Part shown: one piece after another, positions 46,019 through 55,398 of the stretch
Layout of the letters: each line of letters opens with the position of its first letter
How positions within the stretch are numbered: position 1 is the first letter of the stretch
Assembly: GCF_003034995.1 (NCBI RefSeq)
Contig: NZ_PZKF01000011.1
Span: 1 to 64,000, forward strand
Source: Phaeovulum veldkampii DSM 11550
Lineage (GTDB): Bacteria > Pseudomonadota > Alphaproteobacteria > Rhodobacterales > Rhodobacteraceae
Length of the DNA: 64,000 nucleotides
Direction of reading: 5' to 3'
Position numbers and translations under genes: made by a program
The notes under the pieces: model-generated
Seen by the model: the letters and a program-made list of their open reading frames with translations, nothing else
The model's database searches: none
Told to the model about the DNA's origin: nothing

Positions 46019-49000
46019 ATGCGTGCCCTTCTGACTGCGGTTTTCTGCCTGACCCTCGCCCTGCCAGCCACGGCGCAAGACGCCTCGCCCGTTCCGGAAC
46101 GCAGGCTAGTGCTGACCGAGAACATGGACCTTGTCGGTGCCGATCTGGTCCAGATCTTCGACACCACGCTGGACTCGTGCGAGGCCGCCTGCCTGTCGAA
46201 CCCGGCCTGCCAGGCGATCACCTTCAACGCACGCAACGGGTCATGCTTTCCCAAGTCGACGGTCACGGGGCAGGTGCCCTATCAGGGCGCCTATTCCGGG
46301 GTCGTGCAGGCGGCAGCGCCGGGGCTGATCGCGCAAGCCCGGCAGCGGGCGGGCGACCTGGCATTTCTGCAGGCCGAAGATCTGCGGCAGGCCCGCGATC
46401 AGGCCGCGGGGCTGGGGCGCGCGCATCTGACTGGCGACTGGGGCGCCGATCAACTGCTGTCGGCGGCGGCCCAGTCGCGCCGCGCGGGTGACATCGCCGG
46501 GGCTGCGCGGCTGACCGGGGCCGCGCTGAACCTGACCGATGCCGCCGATCAATGGCTGGATTATGCGCGCCTGACCCTTGCCCTTCCGGGCGATGACGAG
46601 GCGCACCGCGATCAGGCGGGCCGCGCAGTCTCGGCGGGCGTGAACGGCTATCTGCGCGCCGCCCCCGCCGCCTTGCGCGCCGAGGCGCTGCTGGTTCTGG
46701 CCGAGGCGCTGCAACGCGCCGATCGTGGCCGCGACTCGGTTCCGGCACTGCGGCTGGCGCAGTCGCTGTCAGCGCGCGACGATATCGCCGCGGCGCTGGC
46801 CGATGCTGCCGGCAAATACGGTTTCCGCATCACCGAGCATCAGGTCGAGGCCGACAGCGCCGCCCCCCGCATCTGCGCGCTTTTTTCCGAACCTCTGGCG
46901 CGCGCGGGCACCGATTACGCGCCCTTTGTCGCCCTGCCCGAACCGGGGCTGTCGGTCGAACCCGAGGGCAGCCAGTTGTGCGTCGCGGGGCTGAAACATG
47001 GCGCCCGCTATGCGCTGACCTTCCGCGCGGGCCTGCCGGCCGACACTGGCGAGGCGTTGACCCGCGATGTGACCATCACCGCCTATGTGCGCGACCGCGC
47101 GCCCGTAGTGCGCTTTCCGGGCCGCGCCTATATTCTGCCGCGCGCCGCCGACGCCGGGCTGCCAGTGGAAACCGTCAACACCAGCCAGCTTGATCTGAAA
47201 CTGTTCCGCATTTCCGACCGCAACCTTGTGGCGGCGATGCGCGCCGATTATTTTGCCCGCTCGCTCGATTACTGGTCAGGCGCCGATTTCACCGGATCGC
47301 TGGCCGAAGAGGTCTGGTCCGGCACCGCCGAAGTCGGGCAAGAGCTGAACCGGGATATCACCACCCGCCTGCCGGTGCAGGAGGTGACGGGCCCGCTTGG
47401 CCCCGGCATCTATGCCTTGCAGGCCGCGCTGCCCGGTGTTGACCCCTCTGAAACGCCGCCCGCCCTGCAATGGTTTGTCGTGTCGGATCTGGGGCTGGCC
47501 ACGCTGTCTGGCAGCGACGGGCTGCATGTGGTGGTGCGCGGCCTGTCAGATGCCGCCCCCCGCGCCGGGGCCGAGGTGCAGCTTGTCTCGCGTGCCAATG
47601 CGGTGCTGGGCACCGCCCGCACCGATGATCAGGGCCACGCGATGTTCGACGCCGGGCTTGCCGCAGGCCGGGGCGCGGCGGCGCCTGCGCTGGTCAGCGT
47701 GGCGATGGGCGAGGATATCGCCTTCCTGTCGCTGACAGAACCCGAGTTTGACCTGTCCGACCGCGGCGTGGCGGGGCTGCCGCCCGCGCCGCCGATCGAC
47801 GTGTTCGTGGCGACCGACCGCGGCGCCTATCGCGCGGGCGAAACGATCCACGTCACCGCCTTGGCCCGTGACAGTGGCGCGCGCGCGCTGTCCGGCGTGC
47901 CGCTGACCGCTGTTCTGATCCGTCCCGACGGGGTGGAACACGCCCGCACGCTGGCCGATGCGGTCGGCGCGGGCGGGCATGTGCTGACCTTTCCGCTGGC
48001 ACCTGGTGTGCCCCGCGGCACCTGGCGGCTGGATATTCTGGCCGATCCAAAGGCGCCGCCGCTGGCCTCGCAGCGGGTGCTGGTCGAAGATTTCCTGCCC
48101 GAGCGGATCGACTTTGCCCTGACCCTGCCGCAAGGCCCCTTCCCCGCCGCGGCGCTGCCCGAGCTGACGTTGGCGGCACGCTGGCTGTTCGGCGCGCCCG
48201 GCGCGGGCCTGACCGCCGAGGCCGATCTGCGGCTGTCGGCAGCCGAGTCCGTTCCCGGCTTTGAGGGCTTCCGCTTTGGCCGCCAAGATGACCCCGTCTC
48301 GCCCTGGTATGAGGGGCTGAGCGCCGGGCAGACCGATGTGACCGGCGCGCTGACCATTCCCGTTACACTGCCCGACGCGATGGCGCTGCCCAGCCCGCAG
48401 CCGCTTGCCGCGCGTGTGGCCGTGCGGCTGGCCGAAGGCTCGGGCCGCCCGGTAGAGCGGGAAATCACCCGTATCGTCCTGCCCGCCAGCCCCGCACCCG
48501 GCATCCGGCCGATGTTTCAGGGCGACACTGTGGCCGAGGGCGGGGAGGCGCGGTTTCAGATCGTGGCGCTTGGCCCCGACGGCGCGCCTGCCGCGGTGCC
48601 ACTGCACTGGCGGCTGAACCGGGTCGAGACCGATTACCAATGGTATGCGATGTATGGCAATTGGACGTGGGAGCCGGTGACCCGCCGCACCCGCATAGCC
48701 GAGGGTGACCTGACCGCCACCGCAGGCCCCGCCGAAATCGCCGCGCAGGTGACCTGGGGCCGATATGAGCTGATCGTGGAAACCACGGCGGGCGACTACG
48801 CCGTGGCCTCGGTCGGGTTCGATGCGGGCTGGTATGCCCCGGCCGACACGCTTGCCAGCCCCGACCGGCTGGAGTTGTCGCTGGACAAGCCCGCCTACCG
48901 GCCCGGCGATACGGCGCGGCTGCGGCTGGTGCCTGCGGCAGATGGTGTGGCCGTGGTTTCGGTGCTGTCGAACCGGGTGATTGCGCTGAAAACGGTGGCG

Positions 49001-51454
49001 GTGACGGCGGGCGAAAACCTGATCGACCTGCCGGTCACCGACGATTGGGGGCCGGGTGCCTATGTCACCGCCTCGGTGCTGCGCCCGCTGGTTGCGGCAG
49101 CCGCCGATCGGGTGCCTGCGCGCGCGCTGGGGCTGGCCCATGCCGCGGTGGACCCCGGCACACGCGCGCTTGCGGCCCGTTTCGCGGTGCCCGCAAAATC
49201 CGCTCCGCGCGCGCCGCTGCCCGTGACGCTGAAGGTAGACGGCGTGGCGCCCGGTGATACCGCCTTTGCCACCATTGCTGCGGTCGATCTGGGCATCCTG
49301 AACCTGACCGGCTTTGCCGCGCCCGACCCGCAGGGCCATTACTTTGGCCAGCGGCGGCTGGGGGTGGCGCTGCGTGATGTCTATGGTCGGCTGATCGACG
49401 GGCGCACCGGCGCCGAGGGTATCATCCGATCAGGCGGCGATGGCGACCGCGGGCTGAGCATGCAGGCCCCGCCCCCGACCGAGGAACTGGTGGCCTATTT
49501 CAGCGGCCCGCTGACCATTGGTGCCGATGGCACCGCGCAGACCGAATTTCAGATGCCCGCCTTCAACGGCACCGTGCGGCTGATGGCCGTCGTCTGGTCG
49601 CAGGGCGGCGTGGGGCAGGCAAGCGCCGATGTCCTGGTGCGCGATCCGGTGGTGGTGACCGCCTCGGCGCCGCGTTTTCTGGCGCCGGGCGATCAGGCGC
49701 GGCTGATGCTGGACATCACCCATGCCTCTGGCCCCGCCGGGCGCGTGGGGCTGGACCTGACCGCCGAGGGGTTGACGCTTGGCGCCAGCCCCTCGAGCGT
49801 CGAGCTGGCGGAACTGGGCACCGCGCGGGTAACCGTGCCGCTGACCGCTGGCGCAGCAGAGGGGGTGGAAACCGTTCTGGTCCGCCTGACCACGCCCGAG
49901 GGCCGGGTGCTGGACAAGGTGCTGACCATCCCGGTGCAGCGCAACGACCCCGCGATATCGCGCCAGTCGCGCTTTGATCTGGCCGCAGGCGCCAGCTTCA
50001 CCCTGGATGCCGAGGTGTTTGCCGGACTGGCCCCTGGCACCGGCACCGCCACGCTGACCTTGGGGCCGCTGGCGCGGTTCGACGCGGCGGGGCTGATGGC
50101 GGCGCTGGACAGCTACCCCTACGGCTGCACCGAACAAACGGTGTCAAAGGCGCTGCCGCTGCTGCACATGTCCGCGCTGGCCGAGCCCGAGGGCGCCCGC
50201 CCGCGCATCGCCGCTGCGGTGGCGCGGGTGCTGACCAATCAGGCCGCCAGCGGCGCCTTTGGCCTTTGGTCGCCCGAAAGCGGCGATCTGTGGCTGGATG
50301 CCTATGTGTCAGATTTCCTCAGCCGTGCACGGGCGCAGGGCCATGCGGTGCCCGACGCCGCCTTCCGCAACGCGATGGACAATTTGCGCAATCAGGTGAA
50401 CTACGCCCCCGATTTCAGCGCCGACACCAACGGCGGCGGGGTTGGTCTGGCCTATGCGCTGATGGTTCTGGCGCGCGAGGGCGCGGCGGCGGCGGGCGAT
50501 CTGCGCTACTACGCCGATGTGAAGGGCGACGATTTCGCAACGCCGCTGGCTGCGGCGCAACTGGGCGCGGCGCTGGCAGCTTATGGCGATCAGACGCGCG
50601 CCGATGCGATGTTTGCCCGCGCCGCGCGGCTGATGGGCAGGGCCGGCGACGAGGGCCAGATCTGGCGCGCCGACTACGGCACCGCGCTGCGCGATCAGGC
50701 AGCAGTTCTGGCGCTGGCGGCCGAAGCCGGATCGACCGCGGTGCCGCTGGAGGCGGCGGGCGCGACATTGGCCAGCCGCATCGCAGGTCAGCCCCTGTCT
50801 CCGCAAGAGGCCGCCTGGGCGCTGATGGCCGCGCAGGGCCTGATCGACCGGCCCGGCACCGAGGGGCTGACGCTGAACGGTGCGGCGCTGGCTCGCCCCA
50901 CGCTTCAGGTAACCGATGCCGAGGCAGCGGCGGCACCAGGTGCGGTGGCCAACGGTTCGGGCAAGGCCACCACGCTGACGCTGACCACCACGGGCGTGCC
51001 CGAGGTGGCCGAGGCGGCCGGCGGCACCGGCTATGCCATCACCCGCCGCTACTACACGCTGGAGGGTGCGGCGATGGACCCGGCCGAGGTGGCGCAGGGC
51101 ACGCGGCTGGTGACGGTGCTGGAGGTGACGCCGCAGGGCGGCGGTGCGGCGCGGCTGATGGTGGCCGACCCGCTGCCCGCAGGGTTTGAGATTGACAACC
51201 CCAACCTCTTGCGCGGTGGCGACATTGCCGCGCTGGCCTGGCTTGAGGTGACCGATGCGACCCGGATGACCGAGTTCCGGCAGGACCGCTTTCTGGCAGC
51301 GCTGGATTGGCAAAGCGACGATCCGTTCCGGCTGGCCTATCTGGTGCGCGCGGTCACGCCGGGTCGTTTCCACCACCCCGCGGCCAGCGTCGAGGATATG
51401 TATCGCCCCGGCTACCACGCCCGCACCGGGACGGGCAGCGTGAGGGTGCGCTAG
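46019..51454 (+). CDS. Alpha-2-macroglobulin family protein with PAN domain
   Basis: About 1811 residues. Signal peptide (ALLTAVFCLTLALPATA then QDA), an N-terminal PAN/apple-like Cys-rich motif (CEAACLSNPACQAITF at about 59-74), macroglobulin-like domains, then the thioester site CTEQ (Cys1370 in YPYGCTEQTVSKALP) and the C-terminal receptor-binding-like domains. Bacterial A2M traps proteases in the periplasm. Immediately followed by pbpC at 51458, the classic yfhM-pbpC pairing. The ATG at 46019 has AAGGAG before it. Confidence 0.95.
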   Translation: MRALLTAVFCLTLALPATAQDASPVPERRLVLTENMDLVGADLVQIFDTTLDSCEAACLSNPACQAITFNARNGSCFPKSTVTGQVPYQGAYSGVVQAAAPGLIAQARQRAGDLAFLQAEDLRQARDQAAGLGRAHLTGDWGADQLLSAAAQSRRAGDIAGAARLTGAALNLTDAADQWLDYARLTLALPGDDEAHRDQAGRAVSAGVNGYLRAAPAALRAEALLVLAEALQRADRGRDSVPALRLAQSLSARDDIAAALADAAGKYGFRITEHQVEADSAAPRICALFSEPLARAGTDYAPFVALPEPGLSVEPEGSQLCVAGLKHGARYALTFRAGLPADTGEALTRDVTITAYVRDRAPVVRFPGRAYILPRAADAGLPVETVNTSQLDLKLFRISDRNLVAAMRADYFARSLDYWSGADFTGSLAEEVWSGTAEVGQELNRDITTRLPVQEVTGPLGPGIYALQAALPGVDPSETPPALQWFVVSDLGLATLSGSDGLHVVVRGLSDAAPRAGAEVQLVSRANAVLGTARTDDQGHAMFDAGLAAGRGAAAPALVSVAMGEDIAFLSLTEPEFDLSDRGVAGLPPAPPIDVFVATDRGAYRAGETIHVTALARDSGARALSGVPLTAVLIRPDGVEHARTLADAVGAGGHVLTFPLAPGVPRGTWRLDILADPKAPPLASQRVLVEDFLPERIDFALTLPQGPFPAAALPELTLAARWLFGAPGAGLTAEADLRLSAAESVPGFEGFRFGRQDDPVSPWYEGLSAGQTDVTGALTIPVTLPDAMALPSPQPLAARVAVRLAEGSGRPVEREITRIVLPASPAPGIRPMFQGDTVAEGGEARFQIVALGPDGAPAAVPLHWRLNRVETDYQWYAMYGNWTWEPVTRRTRIAEGDLTATAGPAEIAAQVTWGRYELIVETTAGDYAVASVGFDAGWYAPADTLASPDRLELSLDKPAYRPGDTARLRLVPAADGVAVVSVLSNRVIALKTVAVTAGENLIDLPVTDDWGPGAYVTASVLRPLVAAAADRVPARALGLAHAAVDPGTRALAARFAVPAKSAPRAPLPVTLKVDGVAPGDTAFATIAAVDLGILNLTGFAAPDPQGHYFGQRRLGVALRDVYGRLIDGRTGAEGIIRSGGDGDRGLSMQAPPPTEELVAYFSGPLTIGADGTAQTEFQMPAFNGTVRLMAVVWSQGGVGQASADVLVRDPVVVTASAPRFLAPGDQARLMLDITHASGPAGRVGLDLTAEGLTLGASPSSVELAELGTARVTVPLTAGAAEGVETVLVRLTTPEGRVLDKVLTIPVQRNDPAISRQSRFDLAAGASFTLDAEVFAGLAPGTGTATLTLGPLARFDAAGLMAALDSYPYGCTEQTVSKALPLLHMSALAEPEGARPRIAAAVARVLTNQAASGAFGLWSPESGDLWLDAYVSDFLSRARAQGHAVPDAAFRNAMDNLRNQVNYAPDFSADTNGGGVGLAYALMVLAREGAAAAGDLRYYADVKGDDFATPLAAAQLGAALAAYGDQTRADAMFARAARLMGRAGDEGQIWRADYGTALRDQAAVLALAAEAGSTAVPLEAAGATLASRIAGQPLSPQEAAWALMAAQGLIDRPGTEGLTLNGAALARPTLQVTDAEAAAAPGAVANGSGKATTLTLTTTGVPEVAEAAGGTGYAITRRYYTLEGAAMDPAEVAQGTRLVTVLEVTPQGGGAARLMVADPLPAGFEIDNPNLLRGGDIAALAWLEVTDATRMTEFRQDRFLAALDWQSDDPFRLAYLVRAVTPGRFHHPAASVEDMYRPGYHARTGTGSVRVR

Positions 51455-51457
51455 GTC

Positions 51458-53461
51458 ATGCGCGCCGCGCTGCTGTGGGGGGTGGCGCTGCTGGCGGTTC
51501 TGGCCGCGGCGCGCGACGGTGCCGATGACTGGATCGCCCGCACCGACCTGCCGCCGCTTCGGGTAGCGGTCGGCACCGAGGTTGTCGCCCGAGACGGCAG
51601 CCTGCTGCGCGCCTTCCCGGTGGCCGATGGCCGCTGGCGGCTGGCGCCCGGCCCGGTGGACCCCGCCTTTGTGGCCTTGTTGATCGCGCATGAGGATCGC
51701 CGCTTCTGGTGGCATGGCGGGGTTGACCTGCGGGCGATGGCGCGGGCCGCGGTGCAGGCGGCACGCGCGGGGCGCATCGTCTCGGGCGGGTCCACGCTGA
51801 CGATGCAGGTGGCGCGGCTGCTGGAAGAGGGGCCAACGGGCACCCTGCGGGGCAAGCTGCGCCAGATCCGCGTGGCGCTGGCGCTGGAACGGCGGCTGGA
51901 CAAGACCGCGATCCTCGACCTCTACCTGCGGCTGGCGCCCTATGGCGGAAATCTCGAAGGGGTGCGGGCGGCAAGCCTGGCGTGGTTCGGCAAGGAACCG
52001 CGCCGCCTGACGCCAGCCGAGGCCGCGCTGCTGGTGGCGCTGCCGCAGGCACCCGAGGCGCGCCGCCCCGACCGCGCACCGCAGGCCGCGCGCGCCGCAC
52101 GAAACCGGGTTCTGGCGCGCGCGGGCCTGCCCGGCGCAGCCGAGACGGTGCCCGACCGGCGCCGCCCCTTTCCTGCGCTGGCCCCGCATCTGGCGCAGCG
52201 TCTGCACCGCGCGGACCCCTTGGCACAGCGCATCGTCACCACGATCGACCCCGCTCTGCAACGCGCCGCCGAGGCGCTGGCAGCCCGCGCGGTAGCCGGC
52301 CAGCCGGGGCAGCTGTCGGCGGCGCTGGTGGTCGCCGATCACCGCAGCGGCGAGGTTCTGGCCCATGTCGGCGCCGCACACTGGACCGATGACAGCCGCG
52401 CGGGATTTATCGACATGGCCGCAGCCCCGCGTTCGCCCGGCTCGACGCTGAAGCCCTTTGTCTATGCGCTGGCCTTTGACGACGGGCTGGCGCATCCCGA
52501 AACCCTGATCGAGGATCGCCCGGTGGCCTTTGGCACCTGGCAACCGCAGAATTTTGACCGCCGCTTTCGCGGCACCGTCAGCGCCCGCGCGGCGCTGCAA
52601 GCCTCGCTCAACATCCCCGTGGTGCGGCTGACCGAGGCTGTCGGCCCCGCCCGGCTGATGACCACGCTGGCCCGCGCGGGCGTGCAGGCCGATCTGCCGG
52701 GCGGGGCGCCGGGCCTGGCGGTCAGCCTGGGCGGCGTGGGGATCAGCCTGGAGGGATTGGTCCAGGCCTATGCCGGGTTGGCGCGGCTGGGGCAGCCGGT
52801 GCGCCTGTCACCACTGCCCGGCGGTGCCGGGCCGTTGCCGCAGCGCCTGTTCGGGGCGGTCGCGGCCTGGCAGGTGGCCGATGTGCTGGCGGGGCTGACG
52901 CCGCCCGCGGGCGCCCCGGCGGGGCGGATCGCGTGGAAGACCGGCACCAGCTACGGCCACCGGGATGCGCTGGCGTTGGGCTTTGACGGGGCACATGTGG
53001 CAGGCGTCTGGCTGGGGCGACCCGACGGCACGCCGGTGCCCGGCGCCTTTGGCGCCGATCTGGCGGCACCGATCCTGTTCGAGTTGTTCGGGCGGCTGAA
53101 AGCCACGCCCGCCCCGCTGCCACCACCGCCCGCAGCCACGCTGCTGCTGCCCAACGCCCGCCTGCCGCAGCCCCTGCAACGCTTTCGCCCGCGTGATGCA
53201 GTCTTTGCCGATAGCGCCGCGGGGGCGCCGGAACTGGCGTTCCCGCCCGACGGCGCCGAGATTGCGGCCAGCCCCGGCGGGCTGACCGTCAAGCTGCGCG
53301 GCGGCACAGCACCCTTCACCTGGCTTGCCAATGGCGCCCCGGTCGCCGTGGCGCTGCGCGGGCGCGAGGCGGTGCTGGATCTGCCCGGCGGCTTTGTCGC
53401 GCTGACGGTGATCGACGCGCAGGGCCGGTCAACCTCGGCAGCGGTGCGGATGCTGCCCTGA
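51458..53461 (+). CDS. pbpC: Penicillin-binding protein 1C
   Basis: Bifunctional-type class A PBP, about 667 residues. Glycosyltransferase domain with EDRRFWWHGGVDLRAMAR and GGSTLTMQVARLLE; transpeptidase domain with SPGSTLKPF (S-x-x-K), SLN (QASLNIPVVR) and KTGTS; a C-terminal BiPBP_C beta domain (about 575-667, TVKLRGGTAPFTWLANG). In E. coli PBP1C is a partner of the neighbouring alpha-2-macroglobulin, repairing wall after a protease breach. Translational spacing to A2M is 3 bp. Confidence 0.95.
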   Translation: MRAALLWGVALLAVLAAARDGADDWIARTDLPPLRVAVGTEVVARDGSLLRAFPVADGRWRLAPGPVDPAFVALLIAHEDRRFWWHGGVDLRAMARAAVQAARAGRIVSGGSTLTMQVARLLEEGPTGTLRGKLRQIRVALALERRLDKTAILDLYLRLAPYGGNLEGVRAASLAWFGKEPRRLTPAEAALLVALPQAPEARRPDRAPQAARAARNRVLARAGLPGAAETVPDRRRPFPALAPHLAQRLHRADPLAQRIVTTIDPALQRAAEALAARAVAGQPGQLSAALVVADHRSGEVLAHVGAAHWTDDSRAGFIDMAAAPRSPGSTLKPFVYALAFDDGLAHPETLIEDRPVAFGTWQPQNFDRRFRGTVSARAALQASLNIPVVRLTEAVGPARLMTTLARAGVQADLPGGAPGLAVSLGGVGISLEGLVQAYAGLARLGQPVRLSPLPGGAGPLPQRLFGAVAAWQVADVLAGLTPPAGAPAGRIAWKTGTSYGHRDALALGFDGAHVAGVWLGRPDGTPVPGAFGADLAAPILFELFGRLKATPAPLPPPPAATLLLPNARLPQPLQRFRPRDAVFADSAAGAPELAFPPDGAEIAASPGGLTVKLRGGTAPFTWLANGAPVAVALRGREAVLDLPGGFVALTVIDAQGRSTSAAVRMLP

Positions 53462-53527
53462 AACCGGTCGCGGGCGCGGCCAAAGGCGGCTAGGCTGAAA
53501 TCGACATGTTCAAGGGATGCCCGGCAA

Positions 53528-54133
53528 ATGATGGATGCGGCACTTCTTCCCCTGCAACGGCGGCTGATGGCGCCGCCCGCGCGGCTGTTGCTGGCGCGCG
53601 GCATTGGGGCCGATCAGGTCACGCTGACAGGATTTGCGCTTGGCGTTCTGGTTTTGCCAGCACTGGCCCTTGGGGCCTATGGGCTGGCGCTGGCGCTGAT
53701 CGTGGCAAACCGGCTGGCAGATGGCCTGGACGGCGCGGTGGCGCGGATCGCGGGGCCTACCGACCGCGGCGCGTTTCTGGATATTGCGCTGGATTTCCTG
53801 TTCTACGCGCTGGTGCCCCTGGGCTTTGCGCTGGCCGATCCGGGGGCCAACGCGCTGCCCGCGGCGGTGCTGATCGCGGCTTTCGTGGGCACCGGGTCGT
53901 CGTTTCTGGCCTTCGCCGTGATCGCGGCCAAGCGCGGGCTGGCCGCCGCCGATTTTCCGGCGAAGGGCTTTTACTATCTGGGCGGGCTGACCGAAGGCGC
54001 CGAAACCATCGCCTTCTTCGTGCTGGCCTGCCTGTTTCCGACCGCTTTCCCGATGCTGGCCTACGGCTTTGCCGCCGCCTGCGCACTGACCACAGCGACG
54101 CGCTGGCATCAGGGCTGGCGCGCCTTTGCCTGA
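53528..54133 (+). CDS. ynjF: CDP-alcohol phosphatidyltransferase (YnjF-like)
   Basis: About 201 residues, six hydrophobic segments. The family motif is present as DGLDGAVARI followed by GAFLDIALD (D-G-x2-A-R, G-x3-D-x3-D). Homologous to the YnjF of the E. coli ynj cluster, fitting its position before ynjBCD. The alcohol acceptor (phosphatidylglycerol or other) is unknown. Confidence 0.85.
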   Translation: MMDAALLPLQRRLMAPPARLLLARGIGADQVTLTGFALGVLVLPALALGAYGLALALIVANRLADGLDGAVARIAGPTDRGAFLDIALDFLFYALVPLGFALADPGANALPAAVLIAAFVGTGSSFLAFAVIAAKRGLAAADFPAKGFYYLGGLTEGAETIAFFVLACLFPTAFPMLAYGFAAACALTTATRWHQGWRAFA

Positions 54134-54213
54134 CATGCGCCGCGCGCCATCTTGTTGCACCTGCGGGGCTTTCGCGCAGAATACCCCCAACCGATCATCT
54201 TACAGGAGAAGCC

Positions 54214-55398
54214 ATGCGCCTGCCATTTGTCGCCGCCCTCGGCCTGACCCTTGCCAGCCCCGCGCTGGCCGACTGGCCCGAAACGCTTGCCACCGCAAGG
54301 GGCCAGACCGTTTACTGGAACGCCTGGGCCGGCGATCAGCGCACCAATGATTTCATCGCCTGGGTCGGCCAGCAGACCGAGGCGCTTTATGGGGTGAAGG
54401 TCGAGCAGGTCAAGCTGACCGACACCGCCGAGGCGGTGACGCGCGTCATCGCCGAAAAGGCGGCGGGCAAGGATCAGGGCGGCTCGGTCGACCTGATCTG
54501 GATCAACGGGCCGAACTTTCTGGCGATGAAGGAACAGGGCCTTCTGCATGGTCCCTTCGTCGCCGATCTGCCCAATGCCCGCTATGTGGACCTGTCGCCT
54601 GCGGCACCCGCCTCGGTCGATTTCACGGTGCCGGTCGAAGGCTATGAATCGCCTTGGCGGCTGGCAAAATTCGTCTTTACCTATGACAGTGTGCGCCTGC
54701 CCACGCCGCCGCGCAGCATGATCGCGCTGCGTGATTGGGCGCAGGCAAACCCCGGTCGGTTCACCCATCCGGTGCCGTCAAACTTCATGGGGGCGACCTT
54801 TCTGAAACAGGCACTGGTCGAACTGGCCCCCGACCCGGCGGTGCTGCAAGCGCCGCCGACCGAGGCTGCCTATGCCACAACCACCGCGCCCCTGTGGGAA
54901 TGGTATGATGCGCTGCGCCCGCATCTGTGGCGCGGCGGGCAAACCTTCCCCGAAAACCAGTCGGTGCAGCAGCAGCTTTTGAACGATGGCGAGGTCGATA
55001 TCGCCATGTCCTTCGACCCGGCCAGCACCGCCGCAGCGATCGCCGAGGGGCTGCTGCCTGAAACCGCGCGCGTTTTTGTGCCCGAGGTGGGCAGCATCGG
55101 CAATGTCAGCTTTGTGGCCATTCCCTTCAATGCCGCGCAGCGCGAAGGCGCGATGGTGGTGGCGAACTTCCTGCTTGATCCGGCGACGCAGGCGCGCCAG
55201 CAGGACATCACTGTTCTGGGTAGCTTTTCGGTGCTCGATCCGGCGCGGCTGGATCAGGCCGCGAAGGCCGCCTTTGCCGTGCTGCCCACAGCCCCTGCCC
55301 TGCCCACAACCGAAGACCTTGGCGCCACGCTGCTGGAGCCGCATCCCGGCTGGATGACCTGGCTGACCGACGACTGGGCGCGGCGCTATACGAAATGA
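54214..55398 (+). CDS. ynjB: ABC transporter substrate-binding protein, YnjB family
   Basis: About 394 residues, signal peptide (LPFVAALGLTLASPALA then DWP). The mature start TLATARGQTVYWNAWAGDQ and DLIWINGPNFLAMKEQGL are typical of the YnjB/thiamine-like binding proteins. Heads a ynjBCD-type importer; YnjC and YnjD follow with 4-bp overlaps. The substrate is not certain (thiamine or a related molecule is a guess). Confidence 0.9.
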   Translation: MRLPFVAALGLTLASPALADWPETLATARGQTVYWNAWAGDQRTNDFIAWVGQQTEALYGVKVEQVKLTDTAEAVTRVIAEKAAGKDQGGSVDLIWINGPNFLAMKEQGLLHGPFVADLPNARYVDLSPAAPASVDFTVPVEGYESPWRLAKFVFTYDSVRLPTPPRSMIALRDWAQANPGRFTHPVPSNFMGATFLKQALVELAPDPAVLQAPPTEAAYATTTAPLWEWYDALRPHLWRGGQTFPENQSVQQQLLNDGEVDIAMSFDPASTAAAIAEGLLPETARVFVPEVGSIGNVSFVAIPFNAAQREGAMVVANFLLDPATQARQQDITVLGSFSVLDPARLDQAAKAAFAVLPTAPALPTTEDLGATLLEPHPGWMTWLTDDWARRYTK

